A stretch of 64,000 nucleotides of DNA from Perkinsus olseni. Taxonomy: Eukaryota; Perkinsozoa; Perkinsida; Perkinsidae. A program made the translations under genes and the position numbers. The DNA lies in assembly GCA_013115135.1 (NCBI GenBank), contig JABANP010000205.1:1-64000 (forward strand), read 5' to 3'. Positions 24,479 through 34,626 of this stretch are shown one piece after another. Every line of letters starts with the position of its first letter. Position 1 is the stretch's first letter. Under the pieces are notes generated by a model, which saw only the letters and a program-made list of their open reading frames with translations, was not told the origin of the DNA and ran no database searches.

Positions 24479-24714
24479 TTGACTTGTTGCCCTAACTGAG
24501 GCAGCCTTCGAGGCTTCAACCAGTGGTATCAGTTGCGCGCCGGAAGACTCTCATTCCTCCAGTCCTAACCTTTAGTCGTTGTTGTCGAGTTAGCTTTGCG
24601 CTTGACGGCAAGATACTTCCGATATACCGTTCATCAGCTAGCGGCTATCTCGTTGCAACCGGATCTCTCCAATCAATCAGGACGACTGGTAGCGAGTACC
24701 TACAGCTGTGGTGC

Positions 24715-24787
24715 GCGGCTTTGGCGCAGTAGGTAGCGAGCCGGGCTCGTATTCCTGAGGTCGCGAGTACGATCCCCGGAGACCGCG
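24715..24787 (+). tRNA. Met-elongator-like tRNA with CGU anticodon, probable pseudogene, copy 2
   Basis: Identical to the copy 1,170 bp upstream, including its stem mismatches and CGU anticodon. Confidence 0.5.
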
Positions 24788-24989
24788 GTATATGCCCACA
24801 ACGAATGAGCTGATCAATTGATCAACTCCTTCAGTAGAAGTATTTAAATATTCTTTTCTATATTTGGTGATCAATTGTTCAGTATTCCCCGACTCCCAGG
24901 CCTGGCTGTGTTCGTGCTGGGATGGGACATCCAGAGGCACGCGGGCGTGACGCATTCCGCACAATGCGGCCCGTACGCTCCGAGATTGA

Positions 24990-25062
24990 GCCCAGATAGC
25001 TCAGTTGGGAGAGCGCCAGACTGAAGATCTGGAGGTCCTCAATTCGATCCTGGGTCTGGGCA
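24990..25062 (+). tRNA. tRNA-Phe(GAA), copy 2
   Basis: Identical to copy 1 at 23,820. Confidence 0.92.
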
Positions 25063-25574
25063 TACTTGATGATGTTTTCGTCATGCCTGTGGAACCGTGC
25101 CACCGCTCCATGCTAGTTCTGGGCAAAATCCAGGTGACTACGGGCCTGACACTCCAATCGAGAGAGCAATCGAACCCAGGTGCCCTCGATTTGACGCCGG
25201 GAGACTTCACCAAAATATGAACATTGGCCGCGAACTAAGTTTGACTGTATCTGTCGCCTGTGGTAGGACGAGTGACGCAGTATTAGACCGTAACTCCATG
25301 CGCGTTTACTTCCGCACGTTTCGCGTTACGGAGTGGCGTAGCGCGATTCGAGGCCTATTGGCACTAGATGTTCTCCTCGGCACATAGCGGCAACTTTTTC
25401 ATACACTCCTCCCCCCTTCCAATGTTGAACCACCTTCGATGACATCTCGCGGAGGCCTGGCTGCGGTAACGTTCAACATTGTATGGGGGGACGGGGGGCG
25501 AGCTAGCACCAGGAGACAAGTACATAAATATTGCCGTTTCCGGTCCTCCCCGGGCTAAGCTCTTCTTTCAGCTT

Positions 25575-25597
25575 GGTCGTTTACCTCAGTCGGTTAG
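25575..25597 (+). pseudogene. Truncated tRNA-Ile, 5' part only
   Basis: The first 23 nt of tRNA-Ile remain, with one change in the D-stem (TTACCTC for TTAGCTC). The rest is replaced by recombination. Confidence 0.85.
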
Positions 25598-25733
25598 CGG
25601 CTATCCCGTCGCAACCTGATCTCTCCAATCAATCGGGACGACTGGTAGCGAGTACCTTCTCCAACAAATTGGGACATTCGGTAGCGAGTACCTTCTATTG
25701 TGGTGCGCGGCTTTTGCTCGGTAGATAGCGAGT

Positions 25734-26651
25734 ATGCATCCGCAACCTACGATGCTCTGCCTCAATGAGATAAGCCTCTCACTGAGCAACAGGCCCTCCA
25801 GTTTACCCGAAGGCCTCACCAGCACTCGAGGGTATCAGGTGAAACTCGAGCAGATCCCCTTAGGGGCCAGTGAACTCGTCTACAGCAGTGCTCCTCTCGT
25901 AACATGCGATGAAGCTAGCGAACGTCCGGTGGCGTCTGAGCTGGTCCACAGCACGAGCTCGGAAGAGTTGGCTCGGCCACGCGAACCAGAAGACGTGTCT
26001 GGGAGGTGGGAGCGAGAACGATTGATGGCGGTGAGCACCGATGCCTCCGCAGGAGTAGTGGAATTAGTACTTCAGGAGAAGGATTACTCCGAGACGAAGA
26101 TGTCATCCCGACTGTGGATGACTTCTGAAGGCTCGAGTGCCGGAGTCTCTCCTGATGAAGTGCTGCGACAAGTGCGAAGGAGGTCTGCTGACTTCCTCTT
26201 TGGAACGGCAAGGGGCTGCCTGGGTGAGGAATCGACCATAGCCTTGCGGCTTCTGGATCATGGGCATTACACAAAGAGTTTCGATGTAAGGCTTCCCTCC
26301 CTACTCGGCCGGGTGTTGTGATGTCATGCTTCCCCGGGTGGTACGTTCAGGTCGTATTCCGGTACGGAGATGAACAGACTCTAACGGATGTGTTGGACCG
26401 CTTCCGATAGTCAGCTGAAAAAAAAAGCGCTGTGGCCTCTCCTGGAGCCAGGCCATTGGAGGTGGGTATTGGATGGAAGGGCCGGGAAAAGCGACGACTC
26501 CTTGCCTCGAAGCTGTGGAGCTCGGATTGAACGACTGCTGATCAGGTATCTTGCACACCTCTTGAATCAGATCGTAGATGATCGAGGACGTTCCGGCTTA
26601 ACAGCTCACGTAATTGACTGGTTAGAGCAGCTTCCCGAGCCCCAAAATTGA
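25734..26651 (+). CDS. Unrecognised protein, copy 2 (5'-truncated)
   Basis: It repeats the C-terminal two thirds of the gene at 20,266: LCLNEISLSLSNRPSSLPEG through SLLGRV, then RYLAHLLNQIVDDRGRSG and the end LEQLPEPQN with stop at 26,649-26,651. The acidic N-terminal half is missing, and the ATG at 25,734 lies at the duplication edge. One local frame change (FLFGTARGCLGEE for FLSERQGFVDEE) comes from compensating indels. Open frames are preserved, but loss of the 5' end makes a pseudogene likely. Confidence 0.45.
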
Positions 26652-27003
26652 CGATGAAGGCTGCATTGCTCGGTTCCATTTGCTATTCATGGACTGACGT
26701 GCTCGCGGATTAGTTTTCCTTGCCAATCACAACATCTTCAAGATGCCGTCTTGTCTGCATTCAACTTCAAAACCATGAAACTCCGTTTATGGTTTATAAC
26801 TAAATGGAATTACTATTTCAAACTTTCCTACGTCCGAATGAGTTTCTGCGTTCGAAGTCGAATCACGATATGCTGAACATCAGATGCTATACAACTTCTC
26901 GTGTTCGGGTAAGGGCAAACCTCTGATGGGCTGACTAGTGTATAGTTGCTTTAATTCAAGCCTGCTGCAAGCATTTCTTCCTATCGGAGCTAGACGTATA
27001 CAT

Positions 27004-27075
27004 AGGTTCTACCGAGATTTGAACCCAGATCGCCAGATTCAGAGTGTGGAGTGCTAACCGTTACACCATAGAACC
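27004..27075 (-). tRNA. tRNA-Gln(CUG), copy 2 (diverged)
   Basis: It differs from the other two copies by one change in the T stem and one that breaks a pair in the anticodon stem (CCACA against TCTGG). The anticodon CUG is unchanged. It is possibly a pseudogene. Confidence 0.7.
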
Positions 27076-27761
27076 ACGATTCCCCGGTGGAATGGTGTCG
27101 ATTTTCAGTGTGACAGTCACTTCGCAGTCAAATTCGTTCGAAGAAAATTTACTGCGTAGAGAAAACGAGCCAGGGTTTTCTTGGAGGGGAAATCGTCGGA
27201 GCGTAGGGTTCCCTAACAACAGTGGGACACACGCGCGAGGGAGACAGAGATACGCGTGCGACACAACGAGTGTACGCGTGCTCTCGTGGTACACGCGATG
27301 ACTTCCGGAGTCTAGGGACACCGTATAGCGTATCGCGAACTCCTTTTTTTTTTCATTAGAGGATCACCCTTGATGCTGGGGGACCTGTTGCGGCGGAAGC
27401 AGAGCCTAAGCTGGAAGCCATGCTAAGCACCCAGCGTCTCTGCTACCACAGCACCAAGTCTGCACTGCTCCCAGCCACGCTGACCTGTACTACAGGTCCT
27501 GTAGTGCTCCATCGAGCTGCCCACGAAAGCAGCAGGAGCGGATCCCGTTACGACTCACACCTCGGTACCCGGATACAGGCTACAGGTTCGTGCTTGGCTG
27601 GTTTCAGTGCCTCTCCCAACCCTAGCGTCTATGGGATTTCCTCATGCATGTAAGGGTCATTTCCGCTGACTACCTTTTTACTGTAATAGGGGAAATCCAA
27701 GCCCTAACTAAATGCCTACCGAAATCCACCATTTTCGAGGGCTCTGATAACACTATACATA
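27076..27761. other. Spacer without a recognised gene
   Basis: Open frames of 77-85 codons exist on both strands, but none looks like a known protein or has convincing splice partners. It contains the short palindromic ACAGGTCCTGT stretch at about 27,493-27,508. Confidence 0.4.
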
Positions 27762-27832
27762 GGTTCTACCGGGATTTGAACCCAGATCGCCAGATTCAGA
27801 GTCTGGAGTGCTAACCGTTACACCATAGAACC
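27761..27832 (-). tRNA. tRNA-Gln(CUG), copy 3
   Basis: Identical to copy 1 over the tRNA body. It is followed on the right by sequence that is also found right of copy 1. Confidence 0.92.
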
Positions 27833-28162
27833 ACGCAGCTCAACTCGCATGGCTTTCATGTTGACAAATGTGTGAATGATATATCCCGCGAGCAACGACA
27901 TCACCTTCACCCTGTAGTCTTCTCACCGCTGGCCCCCTAATTGTCTCGAGCTCGGATAGCCGATCCTAGGGGGTAGTATCAGGCCTCCGTCCATACGAAC
28001 GCTTCCTGTATTTTTTTGCCTGTGGCAACTCCCGAGAGAAACTTTAGCAAAACACTATCGGACTCAGGTCAAGAAAAGGAGAATGGCATCATCTCAATAT
28101 ACTAGCTTAACTAAAAAATCCATGTATGATAGGGAACGTCAACAAAGCTGCAGGACAAAGCC

Positions 28163-30512
28163 TCAAAATTTATCAGTTGTAAGAACCACAGTGGTCACAC
28201 TTCGTTGCTCGACATCTTTCAGCGCAATGGTCGAGTAGCGTCCACCGCCGAGATCTAGTTCGATCAGTAGCTCAGCAACGGTCGCGTTACTCTCATGGCG
28301 ATCATCACATAGGACCTGAACCCAGAACAGTGGAGAGAAGCGCTTCTGGAGGCATCCCTACCACAATGACGATTTCAGTTCTCGACGGGTTTATCGCTGC
28401 CATTGCCTCAATCCCAGCTGGGAATGTACCATCAGCTTGCTGGCCTGGGCTGATGACGTTGAGTGACGTCAAGACGGAGTAACCCGGTTTGAAATATTTA
28501 GTTATTTGCCCAAACGTATAATAAGGCGTGTTCAACTGAATACGATGGGATGGTGAGGCCTCTGGTGAGCATGACACCAATGGATGCGCAACACAACGCT
28601 CGCCTAGAGTGACTCACCGCTATCGTGCCATCCTCTTTATTGACCGTGATGAGGTTTTCGGTCTGAGGAAGAGCTCAGCGAGCACACCACTCAGCGACAA
28701 TCGCTGCGGATGGGACACCAGTCCGGCCAGAGCATCCGTCACTTACCCCAGTCATGACCCAATCCAGGAACACAGTAGATCCTCCATGAAAGAAGTCAAC
28801 TATGGTGCCGTGAGCGTAGTGCATCGCTCGATCCCAGTCCGTCTTGTAATATTCTGCTGTGGTCGGGTCTCCATTAGCTGACAGAAGCCAATACGTCATA
28901 GAAGCAGAAGAGAAAGCAGCTTACTCGCTTCCGTGCTGATAAGAGTATACTTGTCGAGATACTTTTCCTTATAGTCCTTCAACGCCGCGTACTGATCCAT
29001 GGTGTACCAGTGAACTGCGGCGCCGTCCACAAACCTGATGAGAACTTGGTCCGCAGATTCATGACCACGACGAGCCGTACCCAGCTGCAACCTCGTCTTC
29101 AAGGATCAGCTTCGCCACATCTGGAAGGAAGTTCTTGTCGTCGTCATTAAAGAACAGTTTGGTGCTTTTATTAGCCGCCTTCATAGCGGGGCCGAGGTGA
29201 TCCCGAATGAAGGCAAGTTGTGCCTCGGGCTCGAAGATACATGTACCCCAGCTTTGTGTGAAGTAGTTCCTGCAGGAGAATGCTCCTCCTGGCCTCGAAG
29301 GACAGTCGCCTTACTGCGGCTCATTCTGCTGCGTGATGGCCCATATTGGCACTCCAAGCCTCTCGTATGCGTCGACCTGAGTGGAGCTGAAGAGGGTAGC
29401 CAATGATCCCTACCTACACATGTAACAAGATACTTAGCCCACACCTTGTGGTATCTTGGATCTCTCTTGAGGCATGGATCATCACTGCCATCCATACTGT
29501 GGTCGCCGAGTTTCATCCACGATGGAGGAGTCCAAACACTGCCTGAGACAGACAGCAACTCCTCGTGAGCTGGCTCGCCCACGACGCGCGACCTCACCGA
29601 GTATCTTAACGTTCCTCTTCTTTTTGAGTATCTTTTCAATCATATTCATCTTGCCACTCGTTCTATCACCAGTGAGATTATAATCAAAATATTTGAGCTC
29701 GAAATCATCGGAGACATTGTCAAAAACATAACCGTTCGCCGTCGCGTGTATCGGCAATCGTACCACGTTATAATCAAGACCAGCAGGATCGAAGTACCTA
29801 GACAATTGTGGAAGTATTTCCCAAGGATAAGTACCCCAATGCTCACGCATCGACGATGTCGTTTATCTGTGCTTCTCGTAAATTTAGAAAATTTCCCTCA
29901 GTGACTGCTCCTCCGTAGCCGACGATTGGCCACCGACTGACAGAATCTGCCACCAACGGCAACCGTCGGAGAGCTGAGCGCTCCCATCAGACGGTACCGG
30001 TCGCCAGCGTGACTTGCGGGCTCCTCGCACGTCCTGCGGATACTTCAACATCGACATTAGCCCATCTCTTCCCACTAGCTGCTGTGGTGACTCTGAGGTT
30101 GGAATTATAACAGAGGATACCGGACTTAGTTAGACAGCGGCATTTGTTCTCTTCAAGATGGATGGTAATAGCTCATCCCCGACGGCAGCCAAAACAACAG
30201 AAAGACTAGGAATTATCAGGGCAGTAATTCTGCCATGGGTATTCTGGTTGACAGACGGACTACGTATAAACCTCGTGAACAATCTCACTCACTCGTTCCT
30301 TCAAACCGCGGCTTCTCCGCGTAGAAGAAAATCAACGGGACGAGTGTTAGCCCTCGCCAGTCCATCTAGGTTCAAACTCACCCTTTCGCAGTGATATTAG
30401 GAGACCCAGGCTTCCCATTCTCTCCATTTTGCCCGTTCTTCCCGCTACAGCCAGTAAAGACAGAGAGGCCCCAACAACAGAGAAGAACGATGCAGGCGAG
30501 TGGCCCGGTCAT
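28163..30512 (-). CDS. GH30 glucosylceramidase-like hydrolase, copy 1
   Basis: GH30 enzymes of the GBA1 type cleave glucosylceramide in lysosomal or secreted compartments. The start MTGPLACIVLLCCWG at 30,512 is a signal peptide, followed by a short Gly/Lys/Asn linker. Landmarks in order: VGYGGAVTEGNF (about 29,920), YFDYNLTGDR (about 29,670), SVWTPPSWMKLGDHSMDGS (about 29,530-29,475), WAITQQNEPQ with the acid/base Glu (29,340), WGTCIFEPEAQLAFIRDHLG (about 29,250-29,190), GAAVHWYTMDQY (about 29,010) and LISTEAS with the nucleophile Glu (about 28,940). Then come TDWDRAMHYAHGTIVDF, YTFGQITKYFKPGYSVL and EIVIV, which is joined over a 46-nt-type intron to VLCDDRHESNAT, and TGA at 28,165-28,163. 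Both catalytic Glu are present and all landmark exons are open. Confidence 0.88.
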
Positions 30513-31287
30513 TCAGAAGATAAAATTGCACTACCAACGATCGTCACCGGTACAAACCATTAGATTGGTCGAGAAAAGCTTCCCTTATCCTCCCGAAGTC
30601 GATGAGGCCCTTCTCCTATCCCTGCGGGACGATGAACGTCGAACGCCAGGCGAGAAACTGTAAACCAGGTCGTTCTCGAGAGGTATATGCGAGATTCTGT
30701 TTTCAACTACGCGGATAAAGCCATTCGATAGCGTCGAGCTGAGCTGAGTTTGCAAAGTTGAGCGCCTGCACAACAATCTCACCCACGTACGACATGCACG
30801 CATGCGCAAAAGTACTCTGGCGAAAGTACCAGAGGTGCTGGTCATCCCTAAGCGTGACGAAGAATGCACTCGATTGAAGGGACAAAGGAACTCTCGGACA
30901 GTGGAGGTCCTCTACCCTTCTTGAGCCCCTGCCAAAGGCGCACACAAGAGGAAACAAATGTAGCTAGCGACAACATCAACTCCAGCACAGAGAGAATGCC
31001 TTTGCTCGGCAAACTTCACGGAAGTTCTCCGATTCGGAGTGTTCCTAGTGCGGTAGAGACATTAGTAACGTCGCTTTCTCGGCTTACTGCAGGAAACCGC
31101 CCATGCCATACGGTGCCGATGACCAGGGAATCTCTGGCAGGGAGAGGCAGAGATGATCGACGTTGACGGGATGTCCATACACGACAGTCAGAAGACCGTT
31201 CACCGAATCCTCCACGAATTGAAAAGCAATAAACTCAAAACAAAAAAGCAACGAGAAACTAGACAGTGAAGGAACTTGGCGCCAAAG
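30513..31287. other. Intergenic between GH30 copy 1 and SepSecS
   Basis: No firm gene. On the plus strand an exon-like stretch at about 31,120-31,268 reads EMIDVDGMSIHDSQKTVHRI, vaguely like part of a PDZ domain. On the minus strand AHACMSYVGEIVVQALNFA (about 30,740-30,800) also looks protein-like. Neither could be joined to other exons. Confidence 0.35.
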
Positions 31288-34278
31288 TCAGGCTTGCTCT
31301 CTAGAAATGCTTTTTTCTTTCTTTTTCAGGTCCTTCAGAACGTGGTCAAATCTAACTAAGAACTCGTCAAGCTCCTGTTGTTCGCATCCGATGGCGCACG
31401 CGCAGGTCATGTAGCTTTTCGCCTGAGATCAGACAAAACTATTGCCAGTCAAATGCCTCATCATCCGACCACGACCTACCGCAGAGTAATGCTCACTATG
31501 ACTCCCATAGTTACTGAAGACCATGCCGCCGATATTCTTGCTCGGGCCGTTTTCGCACAGGACGACACGAGGACCACTCACACGGCGCGTGAACAGTGCG
31601 CTCCCGATCTGAAAGGCCGGGGAGGTTGCCAACAGCGACGGCATCAACCTTTTTCGAATCCACCTCTGTTGCTGCCGTCCCCGAGTCCAAGTTTAGTGAC
31701 GACAAGTCGATAGCAAGTGATATTCTATTCCATGGTACCTGAGAATTGATAATCTGCGAATCATCTTCGGAAGGCCAAGGGATGCGACAATTTCGACAAC
31801 AGCACTCAGAAGATGTGATGTGATTCCGTGTCACGTATGAAGCGACCTAAAGATACCTCCAAAACTCTGAGGCCCCTCTGAACAGTCCACTGCTGAAGCT
31901 TCGTCTTAAAACTCTTGAACATGTCTCTCCTTTTCTTCAGCACCGCCATCCAACCAGACTTGCCCAAGCTCAACAACGTGATGAAGAGGTCTAAAATCGG
32001 GGACATGCTCGCTCGACCGGGGTATCTGCCAGAGCACTGCATGCGGTCCATTGATATCGCCCACGGTCACTCACCCAGCTCCAACAGCACTGACCAAGTC
32101 GCTTTGACCAATGACTATTGATCCTCCTATGGGGACGAGGAAGTTCTTATCAGTACTTTGCACAACAGCGTCCACCTGACCAGCAGTTCAACTGACCACT
32201 TATACAGAAGTCGCTTACTCTAGCGTCCGAGGCCCTACTGGTCTCCTCGATAAGTGAGCAGCATTTGGTACACTGCAATCCGTAGGCGTTGTTCACAACC
32301 AGAGGGACCTAGATAGTGAGACTCAGCCAAATCAGGACAGCGTAGCAGATTGACGACACCGAAGACTAGTTCTAGTTGGTTGGGGCGACCTCCATAACTG
32401 GGGGGACGCATTCCTACATCGAATTCTTTCGCTATTCTTCCTAAGGCAGGGATATCATCTGGACTCCGAGGGGCAAAGGTGGATGTTGTCCCAACTATAG
32501 CTACCACGGACTCAGCTCCTCCAAGGGAGCGAACCTGAGGGGACATATCGAACGCTGCGCATACCACAAACTCACCTTCTCCCGAATGGCTTCGACATCA
32601 GTAACGAGTCCTTGCTCTGCTGGTAATTCCGACTGCTTCTGATCGACGGTAACAACCTCCAACCCTGCCAACTGCATGGCCTTCAGACAACTTTTCTGAT
32701 CTATTCGGGACCACACCACGTACCTGCAGCGTGACGATAGCAAAGATAGAACGACAGAGCGCTTCCCTCACTTAGCGTTCGGATGTGCCACCCTCTGCCG
32801 TCTCATAACCGCTAGGAGAACCAAAGTAATAGCCATCCCGGTGGCCACTGGGAGGAGGCAGGGTGATCCCTTCGGGACATCATTCACGAGAGATGGAATG
32901 CCTGACAGCAAATATCACTTCTTATGAGCGCACAAGTGAAAGTGGAAGAAGTAGCAGCAGCAGCAGCAGCGAGAAAGCACGAGGTGAGATTGGTGTGGTA
33001 TCGGGCGTGCCTCTCATTCACTCCTAGCGAACGAGCAAGACACTTAACGAGGAACTAATATACTGGAAGCAGAGCAATCGCCCACTGGTTGGACGGAAGA
33101 GTTCAAGATTGCGACCCCCTCTGCTCACCTGCAAGTCGTATGGCATCGGCAACCAAGTAGCGAGTTAGGCGGAGAATCAAACTGCTGCCTGCAGCTTTGG
33201 GCTGCACAGCCGCGATATCCTAAAGACGTTCGAATGAGTGGGTGAGGTCTGAGTTGCTATTCTGGAGTAAGCAATCGTCCCTCAAGGCTTACCCCACTGC
33301 GACCTATACCGTGCATGAGACCGAAGTTGCGCTCATAAACCAAGTTGGAAGCGTACCGACCTTCGCGCTCTCCGACTCCGATGTTCCCTGAGATCAATCA
33401 CGCGACGCATCAGTGAACACTCTGTGTCTCGCCAAGTGTCACTTCCACACGGATAGCTCAGGGGCCTTAGACATATACGATGGTGAGTGGGGTACCTCTA
33501 AAGTTGTTGGTGTCCCACGAGGATATGTTGAGCAGGAAGGATTTGATCTCCTGGTCCGTCCAAGGCTCGGGAGGAAGCCTCCGCTGTGACAACAAGGAAG
33601 ACACCAGACGGGCTTCCGAGTTCACTGAATCGCGGGCCTGCAAAAACGAGACGTGTAGCTCCCGTGCTGGTGGAAAAGCTTCACCAACACTGCGTGAGCA
33701 GCGATGATGATTTGATGAGGGGGTTCAGTAGAGAGCATACAACTTTTTCTGTTCTTCAACGCCATCGTAATGCAATCACACCTTGTCATGTGGTCGTCTC
33801 GACGTCACAACATCACTACGAGTCCAGCGTCGCAGGAAAGTCAATGAGTTTTCAACAAAGTGAAGGAACCATCAACCATGCCTCAGGTGTTGGACTACTG
33901 CTAAACACGCGTATCCTGTTACAGGAATCCTGTGGCGCCGCTATTCAAAGGTTCTCTTCACTTTACATCGTGCGACTAAATCATCGTCATGACGCTGTTA
34001 AGCGTAGTGTGGTGGACCTTCACTGTTGTCTCGTTCCTGTCATCGGAGCCACAGTAAAAGTGTCACCTCCTGGCGGGTCATCGAGGATGGGAACAGCATT
34101 TTAGTGAATCCATATGACGGACTACCCGAATAATGAGCAAAACGCTCAGACATCAAAAAACTTGTGGAAGAAATCGTTCCGTGAACGCTTACTGTGGCGC
34201 ATGCGTACTCACCTGACGACAATAACTCGACGGTATAATATCATCACAGAGCGTGAAGTGACTAGGGTCCGTGTTCAT
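31288..34278 (-). CDS. SEPSECS: O-phosphoseryl-tRNA(Sec) selenium transferase (SepSecS)
   Basis: SepSecS is the PLP enzyme that turns phosphoseryl-tRNA(Sec) into selenocysteinyl-tRNA(Sec), the last step of selenocysteine synthesis in eukaryotes and archaea. About a dozen exons follow the family order: start MNTDPSHF to IIPSSYCRQ (34,278-34,228), [10 protein letters not shown] (about 33,490), [19 protein letters not shown] with [10 protein letters not shown] (about 33,370-33,290), [19 protein letters not shown] (about 33,205-33,145), [13 protein letters not shown] (about 32,830), [17 protein letters not shown] (about 32,710), [12 protein letters not shown] (about 32,480), [13 protein letters not shown] (about 32,300), [14 protein letters not shown] with the PLP-binding Lys (about 32,130), [20 protein letters not shown] (about 32,030), [12 protein letters not shown] (about 31,580). 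It ends SISREQA with TGA at 31,290-31,288. All known functional motifs are present, so the gene appears intact. Confidence 0.95.
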
Positions 34279-34626
34279 CGTTGCGCAAGGGGAAACAAAA
34301 ACTACAACATTCCTTTAGCTTCGTCCACGACCTCCTCAGAGATAAACAACGAACACGAATGACGATGATGATGGAGCGATTGAGCCGTCAAATTCCCAAC
34401 TTGGACAAAACACTACCGGAGGTGGGTCAAGAGCAGAACCGTCGCTGTTTGACATACAAGAACGCGTGGCGTGGGGGTTGGTGAATTGTCCAAGCTGCCA
34501 CTAGAGGAGGATTAATCAACAAGAAAGTTGGAATAGACTTGCAGCGAGAGAGAATCTTCGGTGCATCACATGAAGTCCCATGGACTCTAGGGCGAGAGTA
34601 ATACGCAAGAATTGGAGGACAAAGCC

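Larger units (their letters stand above)
23395..24564. repeat. 1,170-bp tandem duplication, unit 1
   Basis: It contains, in order, a Met-like tRNA, tRNA-Phe and tRNA-Ile. Unit 2 begins directly at 24,565 with the same CCTAACCTTTAGTCGTTGTT start; matching features are offset by exactly 1,170 bp. The units are nearly identical. Confidence 0.92.
24565..25730. repeat. 1,170-bp tandem duplication, unit 2, with truncated end
   Basis: Follows unit 1 base for base until the third tRNA-Ile at about 25,597. There the sequence jumps to a piece of the unit's own start (compare about 23,470). The junction lies at a shared GTTAG/TAGCGG stretch, which suggests recombination at microhomology. Confidence 0.85.

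Noticed and set aside
28305..28400. Frameshift in GH30 copy 1 relative to copy 2 near the 3' end
   Set aside because: The length difference lies inside a 46-nt intron (GTAGG...TTCAG), so the coding frame is intact.
29646..29846. Short alternate-frame ORFs within GH30 exons
   Set aside because: They are other-frame readings of exons already assigned by homology among three copies.
30391..30663. Plus-strand open frame over the GH30 copy 1 start
   Set aside because: It overlaps the signal peptide exon on the other strand, which is supported by the paralogue.
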